Assembly (NCBI GenBank): GCA_003116995.1
Contig: BDSL01000018.1
Span: 806,001 to 870,000, forward strand
DNA length: 64,000 bases
Direction of reading: 5' to 3'
Source: Yamagishiella unicocca
Lineage: Eukaryota; Chlorophyta; Chlorophyceae; Chlamydomonadales; Volvocaceae
In this document: positions 32,121-41,119 of the stretch, one piece after another
Numbering within the stretch: position 1 is the first letter of the stretch
How the letters are laid out: every line of letters starts with the position of its first letter
Position numbers and translations under genes: made by a program
The notes under the pieces: model-generated
What the model was told of the DNA's origin: nothing
The model's input: the letters and a program-made list of their open reading frames with translations, nothing else
Databases searched by the model: none

Positions 32121-35100
32121 ATGGACGACACCGCTGCAAACGCCCTCAGCCAAAGCGCATTTCTGGGCATCTTGCTCCTCACGGTGCTGCTCGGCTATGC
32201 AATCCGCAGGACTGGCTTCAATTGGGCAACCGAGGTGCGAATACTGCGGGCGTCTAAGGAGACCCCCGGGTCCATTTCTTAGTCGAAACGGGCCGGCGTA
32301 GCGATGCAGCGGGATCTAATCTACATAAAACCTTACATCAACGAAATGCCCGCCTCCCAACGGAACAACAGCGAGTCGCTGTTGGCGGCCCATCCCGAAG
32401 TAAGATGGAGTAAGACACATATGAGTACCGCGACTGCTTCCCGCAAGCGCATTTGACTCATATACATCCCCCACACACACACGCACACCGCCCGAACGTA
32501 CCCTCTCCCTCCGATCCCGGCTGTCGCCCCAGGGCAGCACTGCGCTGCTGCTGGGGATGTGCACTGGCGGGGTAATGTTCCTGTACTATTGGGTAAGGAG
32601 GAGGGGGGTTAGGGTATTTGGCGAGCGGGGTTTATGGAAGCGGGAGCAGTGGTGCCGCCGTCCGCATGGTGGTCCCGCCTCTCCCCCGTCACCCTCGTGA
32701 CTCGTCTGCGCCCCCTCGTCCTCAACCCCTTACTATGTACTTTTTTCTCCGCGATCTACTATGCCGTGCCAACCGGCCGTGTCAATCAAATCCCTCTCAC
32801 CTTTCCCCGTCCTCCGCCCCTCCGCGTCTGGTATCGTCCGTCGCCTATGTCGTGTTCCTGGATCTTCTCGCACACATCCCGCTCCCCCCAGCTGCTGGAC
32901 CCGCACCACCGAGTGCCCCGCCGGCTGGTCGAGTTCGATGAGGACGTGTTCTTCCAGGTGCTGCTGCCGCCCATCATATTCGCAGCAGGCAGGGCAGGGA
33001 GAGGAGGGGGCCTGGCAGGGGATGGCGATGATGGCGGTGAAGCGGAGTGGCAGAGGGTGGCAGGGCGGCAGCGAATTTGAAGCGCGGATGCTGGGACCTT
33101 ACCTCACAGCAATGCAGACAACCCGACATGGCAGCATGGTCGGGGCGACCAGACGCTCCATGATACCATGAAACATCCCGCAATCTAACCATCCTAACTT
33201 TCCCAAACCCTTGGTAATCGAGAGCTGTCGCGGCACGCCCAACCTCGAATCCGAAAATCGCTTCCCCCGCAGGCTTCTCCGTCAAGAAGAAGCTCTTCTT
33301 CCGCAATTTCATGACTCTGGTGCTGCTGGGAGTGGGGGGCACCATCTTCACGGCGGCGGTGCTGGCAGCGGGCTCGATGCGGCTTATGTTGGCAGGTGGG
33401 TGGAGGGGCAGAGCAAGTGTCGAACCCACCGAAAACCCTAAACCCTAAACCCTTCCATGGCCCCTCCGGATCCACTCCGCTGCTGATACCGTAGCCCCCC
33501 CCGGCCGTGGATTCGCGGACCCTCTTATCACCCCCCCCTCCACGTCGTCAACTACCCCTCCCCTTCTCCCCTCTTGCTCCGCGTGTAAAAAACCTATGCG
33601 CCGGTTTGTTCCCGCCCTCTGTTTCCTATGTCGTGTAACCGGGTCCTCTCGCCAAGCCCCCTTTCCTCCCACCCGCCCGCCTGCGGCCCGCAGTGGGGCT
33701 GCCCCGCCGCGGCCTGCTGCGCACCTCCCTGGCGCTAGGCTCCGTGCTCAGCTGCACCGACTCGGTGGCGGCCCTGCAGCTGCTGCACAGGGACAAGGAG
33801 CGGGTGCCGCTGCTGTACTCGCTGCTGTTCGGGGAGGGGGTGGTCAACGACGCAACCGCCATCGTGCTGCTGGGGGCCATAGCGGTGGGTCGGTGGGGCG
33901 GCGGGTCGGTGGCTCGGTGGCTCGATGGAGCGGTCCTTACAAATTACAATGGGGCCAAGGGGGTGCTTACTTGGGGGCGGCCGACCAACCCAACCTGACT
34001 CCAGCCAACCAACCAACGAACTTGCCTGCTTCCCCCATCTTCGCAACCGCGTGGTGGTCCCCGGCTGCCGCCCCAGAACCTGCCGTACGGGCCCGACGAG
34101 GCTGATGCCCTGAGTCTTCGTGCCCTAGGTCTCCTGGCGCTGCAGTTCCTCCGGCTGTTCGCCCTGAGCACCATGATGGGGCTGGGGGTGGGGGTGGCCA
34201 GTGCGGCCATCGTGAGGTGCGTGGGGGCCTGGGGGGGTGACAGGAGCTGGCGGCACTGCGGGAGCAGGGGAGGTGGAGGAGGGGCTAGCTGCAGGAGGGT
34301 GCTCCGGTAGTTCGGTGTAGTTCGGAGGGTGTATCAGCGAAGGTTGGAGTGCGCCGATTGCCGGAACCAGCTGAGGCCCTCCGTGTGTCATACCCTTTGA
34401 GCCTCCCAAGCCCCTCATGCTCCCCCCGTGCTTCCCCTCAGATCCTAGGAGGTCCTCTACACCGTCTCACGCACCTAAACCAAACCCCCACCCCTCCTTC
34501 CCCCACGGGTTTCTACTCAACCCTCCTAACCCGCAAACCCAAACACCCCAGGTGGCTGTTCCGCCGATCCGGCCCTGGCACCCCCGGGGGCAGCAGCAGT
34601 GGCGGCGGCGGCCCCGGCCCCGATCGCGAGGTGCTGACGGTTGCCCTACTGGGCCTTATGTCGTACTTCCTGGCGGAGGGCCTGCAACTGTCTGCCGTAC
34701 TGTCCGTGTTCTTCTGCGGCATAGCCATGAGCCACTACACCTGGCACAACCTCAGCCCAGCTGCAAAGGTGAAGCAGGGGCGTGGAGCTGGTTGGCGTCC
34801 GGCAGGTGTGGGTTCATGTGTTCCGGCGGGGGTGTGCTCTGACTGCTGGGTTAGGAGGGCTGGAGGGAGGTCACCCCTCAGGCAAGGCATCGCACGCACC
34901 GCATGCAGGGGCACCTCAAAGTGGGAACGCCGCCTCCAACAGATTCACACCTTATAATCATGTTGCTCCCCTCTTTAACGCCCTACGCTTCGTCGGCTCT
35001 CCAACACGCCTCCTGCAGCATTTCATCCTCCTGGTCTCGTCGTTACTGCCCGCAAACTGATACTAATTGTTCTCCCCCCCTTACACCCGCACTCGCACCC

Positions 35101-37329
35101 AAACCCGCTCTTCCCCCCCCCCCCGCCCCACCGTTCAGATGATCACCCGTCACGGCTTCCACGTCATCTCCTCGGGCTGTGAGGTGGTGCTGCTGGTGGC
35201 TGCGGGGCTGGACGTGTGGGCCACATCAGTGTGGTGGTGAGCCGCCGGGAGGGGCAGCGACAAGGGAGGAGGGTTGCAAGGAAGACCCGTGTACGCGAGA
35301 GGAGGGAGGGTAAGGGGAGGAAGGCAAGGGAAGGGGAGGAAGGGGGGGTTTAAGGGGAAGAAGGGAGGGTAACTGGGTAAGGGGTGGGAGGGAGGGTAAG
35401 GGGAGGAGGGGAGGAGGGCAGCCTGTTTGTGTGGGCCCGGCGGCATACATGATCTTCACCAATAACTGAAGCCACCTCCTTCCCCTTCCACCTGCACAGG
35501 CGCCCCGATCCCGGCCAGCACCCCTCCCGTTCCCTTGCCTCACTGGCGCTGGCGGGGGGGCTGCTGCTGCTGCTGGTGGCGACCCGCGCAGTCGTCATCT
35601 TCCCCCTGTGCTGGCTGGCCAACCGGCTGTGGCGGCGGAAGGACCCCATCCCCCCCGGCGGCCCCGCGGTGCTATGGTGGGGCGGGCTGCCTCGGGGAGC
35701 CATCACACTGGCGCTGGCATATCACTGCTTCTATCAGGACGCAGGTGGGCGGGGGGTTGCGAGGAAGACGCGAGGATGCGAGAAGAACCGTTTAGAACAG
35801 ACGTTTCGAGATGCATGCCGGAGAACTTGGGTGAGGAAACGAAAGACGGAGGTTGCATGTGGGAGGAAAGGGGAGGAGATAGGGGACTCGGAACGTGTTG
35901 TGCCGGTTGGTGGCCGGTGTCTCAGCACACGTCGCTTCCGAAGCCGTCTCTCCAGCTCTCCCTCGTTAGTGGGGCCTCAGAGCGCCAGCATCGACATACC
36001 GACACGGCTGAGGCTGCCCAGCAAACTGCACTCCACACATCCCCTCTCCTCCATTCCTTCGCCCTTCCCGCACCAATGCCAAATCCGCCCCTTGTCCTCC
36101 CCTCCCCCCTCCCCCTCCTGGGCCCGGCCCTCCCCAGCGACTCGGCCCGAGCAGCAGGTGGTGGTCTCCTCCGTCATCCTGGTGGTGGTGGCCACCACAG
36201 TGGGGCTAGGGGTGGTAACGCAGGTAGGGGGGTCCATGAGGGAAGGAGTCCAGGAGGGAAGGAGTCCATGAGGGAAGGAGTCCAGGAGGGAAGGAGTCCA
36301 GGAGGGAAGGAGTCCACGAGGGAAGGAGTCCACCAGGAGCGAGGAGGTCCAGGGGGGTGTACAAGGGAAGTCCAAGGAGGGAGACCGGGGGGGAAATAAG
36401 GCGCAGGGGGAAAGGGTATCCGCGTGACGAAGCATTAGCGCGTGTGTGTGTGACGGTGTTTGATCCGGCCACTCCGTTACGGTTTGGGGGCCTGTCCTGT
36501 CGGGGGGCTCAGCCTTGTACTTTGTCCTCGTCCTTCTCCACACCACCATGCCACAGCTCCTGACATGCCCCCCCCCCGCCCCTACCTCCTGGCCCCCTGC
36601 AAACCTGGCCACTCGCCACTCGCCACTTGCTTCCGACCGGGCGTCCTACAGCCCGTCATGCGAGTACTCATGCCGCCGCCGCCGCCCCAAGCGCAGCCCG
36701 CCTGCTCCCCCGGAGCCGACCAGCGGTGGCCCTACGCCCCGCCGGGCCCCGGCGGCGGCAGCCCCGGCGGCGTCCTTGCCCGCCTGCCCCTGCACTCCTA
36801 CACGGCTACAGCAGCGGACGGGACCCCAGGTTGCGGCCGGGCCGGCAGAGGCGATTCAGACGACGCTTTCGGGGTTGACAGCGAGGGGGGGCAGCGGCAG
36901 GGGGTGCGGCGGCCGCTGCTGTGGGAGCCGTTCGGGGGCAGATTCAGCACGGCGGGGGGTGACGGTGTGGCGGCGCCGCCGGCGCTGCTGGAGGCGGCGT
37001 CAGGCGGCGACCCTGCCGCCGACGCCAACGACCTGCTGTGGCTTGGTGAAGTGCCTGGATTGCATTCGGGGGCTGCCGGGGGCCCTGGGGGAGGGATCGT
37101 TGGGGGGGAAGGTGGGGCGGGGGTTGAGGGGCCGACCAGGTCACCGCTGGGGGCGCAGCTGGGGGTTACCCGCCGTGTGTCGTTTGAGGGGGGGATGATG
37201 AGCTCGGTTCTGGTGGGGGATGAGGAGGGCACCTGGGTGCACGCCCAATGGCGCAGGTTCGACGCGCGGTGGCTACAACCGCTGTTCGGCGGCAGCAGAA
37301 GTGAGCCAGGAGCAGGAGGGCTGGCGTGA
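32121..37329 (+). CDS. NHX: NHX-type Na+(K+)/H+ exchanger, vacuolar class I-like (CPA1)
   Basis: Predicted endomembrane cation/proton antiporter. Eleven exons in phase: 32121-32234, 32533-32592, 32892-32988, 33273-33395, 33694-33884, 34077-34216, 34552-34768, 35139-35236, 35500-35744, 36138-36223, 36652-37329 (682 aa). Core motifs are FFQVLLPPIIFAAG (amiloride-site region), KKKLFFRNFMT, LYSLLFGEGVVNDAT (transport site), FFCGIAMSHYTWHN, and WWGGLPRGAITLALAY. It aligns through the end of Arabidopsis NHX1/2, including PVMRVLMP and the late RRFDARWLQPLFGG. The tail between these is longer and Gly/Pro-rich. Intron 3 uses a GC donor (GCAG|GCAGGG), since no GT fits the phase. Introns 8 and 9 carry introner-like repeats at their 5' ends, and intron 4 has a telomere-like block. 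Confidence 0.94.
33436..33452. repeat. Short interstitial telomere-like repeat
   Basis: ccctaaaccctaaaccc, about 2.4 units of the TTTAGGG type, in NHX intron 4. Confidence 0.7.
35268..35301 (+). repeat. Introner-like repeat copy 3 (NHX intron 8, 5' part)
   Basis: gggttgcaaggaagacccgt followed by gtacgcgagag, beginning 31 nt inside the 5' splice site at 35237, in sense orientation. It is truncated compared with the longer copies. Confidence 0.65.
35751..35819 (+). repeat. Introner-like repeat copy 4 (NHX intron 9, 5' end)
   Basis: Starts 6 nt after the 5' splice site at 35745. Contains ggttgcgaggaagacg, aaccgtttagaacagacg and cgagatgcatgcc, the fullest match to the copy at 38.84 kb. Confidence 0.75.
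36236..36331. repeat. 16-bp minisatellite, 6 copies, in NHX intron 10
   Basis: Six units of (a)(g/t/c)gagggaaggagtcc in a row, just after the 5' splice site at 36224. Confidence 0.85.
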
Positions 37330-37691
37330 TAAGTCGCGCGGCTGGGGAAGCGGTGGTAGCAGATGGCTGTCAGGCATTAAGGAAGGGTAGGAGGGTGGTG
37401 TAGCCCGGACGTCTAGCCTGTGACTGCGGTTTTGGACGGTCTCGGAGCGAGCAAGGGATCGGCGCGAATGGAGGACTTTGTTGCCTACTTGGCGAGCAAT
37501 CATTAAGTTCTTGACCATGAACTTTATAAAATAGTTTATGGTTTTACGATGAACAGAAGGCATGGTCGCGATGTGCTTGCGCTCCTAGGGCTTGTGGGCA
37601 TTGCCGCGCGTTTTGCCCGTTCCCGAGCGCGGACTCTGCACAAATGTAGCTAGGAAGCATAACATTTTGAAGCCTAACAATAGCAACAGTG
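37330..37691. other. NHX 3' UTR and rhomboid upstream region
   Basis: 362 bp between two genes on the same strand. No gene seen. No exact TGTAA was found, so the NHX 3' end is not placed. Confidence 0.5.
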
Positions 37692-40118
37692 ATGAGCGGC
37701 CTCGGTCCAGGGGGAAGCGCGGCCCGCTTCGGTCCACTCCGCCGTGCCTCCCTTCTCCGGCGCAATGCTCGAGTCCTAGCTGCCGCCTCCGCGCCACTAG
37801 CTGCCGCATCCTGGCTCTCATCTCCCCCAAACCCGTCTCATCACCACCGCCAGCAGCAGCAGCCGCACCAGCAGCAGCAGATGGCACCACGCTGCTCAGC
37901 GCTGGCCTCCACCTCCGCCTCCGCCTCCGCCCCCTCCCTCATCGAGCTTCTGGGCCCCTCACTAGCCCAGGCCGCCGCAGAATGGTTGACCAAGGCAGCG
38001 TAAGTACAACTCACAACCCACGGCCCTTCAAGCCGAATGTTTGGCTGCCCCCCAGTTGACGGCCTACGCTGTTGCTGCTTGGGGCTTACCACTACTGCTG
38101 TTGCCGCGCTGCTGCGGCTCCCCCATGCGTGTTGTGTTCCGTCACCCCCCAGGGCTGCCGCCCAGCGCTACGTGGAGGCCCAGCTGGCGGAGCTGCGCTC
38201 AGGGGGCTGCCCCGCCACCAGCGCAGTGCTGAAAGCGCACTTGTACGGCGCGGCCGTGCAGCTGGGGACGCTGGGGCTGGCCACTCGGTTTCTAGTACTG
38301 GTGTGTATGGGGAGGAAGGGCGGGGGTTCAGAGACTGGTGGCATGGGGAGGAAGGGCGGGGGTTCAGAGACTGGTGGCATGGGGAGGAAGGGCGGGGGTT
38401 CAGAGACTGGTGTGTATGGGGAGGAAGGGCGGGGGTTCAGAGACTGGTGGCATGGGGAGGAAGGGCGGGGGTTCAGAGACTGGTGTGTATGGGGAGGAAG
38501 GGCGGGGGTTCAGAGACTGGTGGTATGGGGAGGAAGGGCGGGGGTTCAGGGCTTGTAAGTGCGGGCTGCAAGGATGTGGCGGTGCCATAGGATGACCCAT
38601 GCGCGCGGCGGCGGCGACTGCGCTCAGTGATTCGAGTGGGTTGGAGTTAAGCCAGGAGCCACGCCTGGGAGAGCGGTGGCCTGATGGCCAGAGTTACTCG
38701 CCCGGCCCCCTCTGCCCCTGCCCCTGGCCGGACTCGCGCCAGGACCCGGCGGCCGTGGCTCGCGGCCAGGTGTGGCGGCTGCTGACTTGGAGCCTGGTGC
38801 ACGCGGGGCCGCTGCACCTGCTGGTGAGGCGGTAGGACGAGAGGGTTTCGAGGAAGACACGTGGATGCCCGCAAAAAAACCGTTTAGAACAGGCGTTTTG
38901 AGATGCATGCTGGGAGGGGCAAGGAGGGGCAGGGCGCAGGACGGCAGGAGCTTCCTTCCCCCTCGCGAGCCGTTGGATGGAAGCATGGGACCGACCCATC
39001 GTGCAGCACCGCTGGATGTGTATGCGGTGTGCGGAGGCATAAGCCCCGGTTACATGCGGGGTGGGAAGTGGGTTATTTCCGCGCTTCCCCCTCTCCCCCT
39101 CTGAAGGGCCGTTGAAAGGTTCAATTTGAGCCCCTCCGCCGCCCTCCTACCGAATCTGTTGTCCGCCTGATCCCGTCTCGTCCACCGCAGGCCAACTACA
39201 CGGCCCTTGCCAAATTAGGACCCCAGCTGGAGAAGGTGGCGGGCGCCGACCGCTTCACGGCCGTCTACTGCGGCTCCGCCGCCGCCGCCACTGTGTTTTC
39301 GCTGGCGCTCAACGGCGGCCGCGCCAGCCTGGGCTCCTCGGGGGCGGTGTTCGGGGTGGCGGCGGCGCTGTGGCGCTACCATGCCGCCCACTCGGCTCTG
39401 CTGCCGCAGGAGGCGACGGCGGCGCTGCGGGCCTCCGGGGAGCGCACCCTGCAGGCCACTGCGGTCTACCACCTACTGCTGTGGTCACGGCTGGACGCCA
39501 GGTGGGTCGAAAGGAAACCCGTGCAGCGACGATTGGCAGGAAGAAACCCGTGCAGCGACAATTGACAGGAAGAAACCCGTGCAGCGACGATTGGCAGGAA
39601 GAAACCCGTGCAGCGACAATTGACAGGAAGAAACCCGTGCAGCGACAATTGACAGGAAGAAACCCCGTGCAGCGACAATTGACAGGAAGAAACCCGTGCA
39701 GCGACAATTGACAGGAAGAAACCCGTGCAGCGACAATTGACAGGGAGAGCTGCCGAGCCCTCTGCGCGGTCGCTCGGCCATCCTGAGTTCCTGACCCCCG
39801 CTCAAACGCACGTCCACGCCGCAACCTGTCCGACGCAGCGCTCACCTGGGGGGCGCGCTGGGCGGCTGGGCGCTGGCTGAGCTGCTGGGACCGCACTACC
39901 GGCTGGAGCGGGCGGCGGGGGGCGGCTTGTTGGGCTGGCCCCTGGCGCTGTTCGGGGGAGGAGCCGGGGGGGTTGGCGGGGCGGGGGTGCAGTTCAGGGA
40001 CCGGCCGCGGGTCAAGGTGTATGCGGAGCAGAAGCCGCGCTTCAGCATCCCCTTCCCCGCGCTGGGGCCCGGGTACAGCGTGCCGGCTGCGGGGCTGGGG
40101 CTGCCGCCGCAGCGGTGA
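37692..40118 (+). CDS. RBL: Rhomboid intramembrane serine protease, plastid RBL-like
   Basis: Predicted membrane protease of the plant organellar RBL type. Exons: 37692-37999, 38153-38300, 38692-38823 (or 38656-38823), 39191-39501, 39839-40118. This gives 392 aa (404 with the longer third exon). The N-terminus is Arg/Ser/Ala-rich with a QQQQ patch and no acidic residues early on, as expected of a transit peptide. ARGQVWRLLTWSLVHAGPLH is the conserved segment leading into the fold. The catalytic serine is in LGSSGAVFG (about Ser246). The catalytic histidine is in SAHLGGALGGW (about His302), created across the last splice junction. The asparagine of the usual oxyanion site lies in VANYTALAKLGP. 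Introns 2 and 4 are filled with minisatellites, and intron 3 starts with an introner-like repeat. Plastid location is inferred. Confidence 0.88.
38301..38550. repeat. 35/36-bp minisatellite, 7 copies, in rhomboid intron 2
   Basis: Units run from gtgtatgggg or gtggcatgggg to ggttcagagactg. The array begins at the 5' splice site itself, so each unit repeats an actg|gtgtat or actg|gtggca junction-like sequence. Confidence 0.9.
38841..38911 (+). repeat. Introner-like repeat copy 5 (rhomboid intron 3, 5' end)
   Basis: Starts 17 nt inside the 5' splice site at 38824. Contains gggtttcgaggaagacacgt, ggatgcccgcaaaaaaaccg, tttagaacaggcgttttg and agatgcatgctggg. Confidence 0.75.
39510..39743. repeat. 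29-bp minisatellite, about 8 copies, in rhomboid intron 4
   Basis: Unit aggaagaaacccgtgcagcg followed by acaattgac (or acgattggc). It begins a few bases after the 5' splice site at 39502. The block aggaagaaacccgtg resembles the introner-like core. Confidence 0.9.
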
Positions 40119-40314
40119 GGGGCGGCGGGAGCCTGGTTGGCGCTGGGGGGTGGCGGAATGTTGCTTGCTTGGGCGCGGGGGTGTGTGTATAAACCGTTTT
40201 ACGCAACGGGACAGGATAGTTGGCGCATAATCGTCGGACACCAATTTAGTGGGCGCATGCTGGAGCACTGGAACTGACTACCGGCAAACCTGTGGAGGCG
40301 GCCTGTCGGAGCTG

Positions 40315-40319
40315 TGTAA
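40315..40319 (+). terminator. TGTAA polyadenylation signal of the rhomboid gene
   Basis: TGTAA followed by an A-rich stretch, about 200 bp after the stop. Confidence 0.6.
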
Positions 40320-41119
40320 AAGAAAATAAATAGGCGCGGGGGGGGGCGGGGATGGGGGGGTGAGGGCAGGGGCGGGGGCGTCCTTTTGGGCCGGCCTTTA
40401 TTGGGTGGTAAGTGTTTTTTGTCTGGGCAGCTCCCGGAGTGCGCCCTTGGGGTCGTGGCGGGCGTTTCCAACGAGCAACGGAGGCTCCAGGGGCGGCGGC
40501 CGTGGGGATGAAGATGGCTGGCCGTTGACCCCCTTGGAATGATCTAAAGAGCTGATAAGTGGTGGTGCGTGATGTTGAAGAGGGTCGATGCATGTGGCAG
40601 CAGGGACGCCGGGAGATCGCCTGGCTGTGGAACGTGGCGTGGCTGTTGAGCGTTGCGTGTATTCTGTTTTGCTTATTGAGTTATTGTACATGCTGCCGGG
40701 GATTCTGGCGTTCCTGGCACACCGCCATGGCTACCGGTAGCTTGCCTTTGAAGCTTCCAGCAATGCAGTCGCCACGCTATCGGGCAGTGCGGGCGGTGCG
40801 GGCGAGCGCTGCACCACAGGAGCGCAATCACCGCAGCCGTGTCGTACCAGCTGTGTAGCACCTAGTGCGCCCCACCCCGCCTCGCCCCGTCCTGCAGCAG
40901 CAGCGACTTCGGGTGTACATCCGCAGCGCCATCCACCTCCCAAGCCATCCCGCAGCCACGCTCCCAAGCACCACCACCAACAACCCTCTACATTGAGCCG
41001 CGGTCTAAAGCCCATGGCAGCTGCGTCTCCTGCCGGCAGTGCGGCTTCTTGTGAGCGCTCACGTCACGCCCCACAAGCGCCACCGCCCCCACCGCTTCTT
41101 CCTTCCTCTCCTCTCATTC
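40320..41119. other. Convergent intergenic region between rhomboid and TAF5
   Basis: Should hold the TAF5 3' UTR (minus strand). Short ORFs only, and no recognised gene. Confidence 0.55.

Noticed and set aside
38301..39743. Repeat arrays that could be mistaken for CRISPR
   Set aside because: Units are directly adjacent without unique spacers and lie in introns of a eukaryotic gene; no cas-like genes.
39309..40268. 319-aa minus-strand ORF opposite the rhomboid gene
   Set aside because: Runs through the 29-bp intronic minisatellite, giving repeated VNCRCTGFLP-like text; the plus strand encodes the protease.
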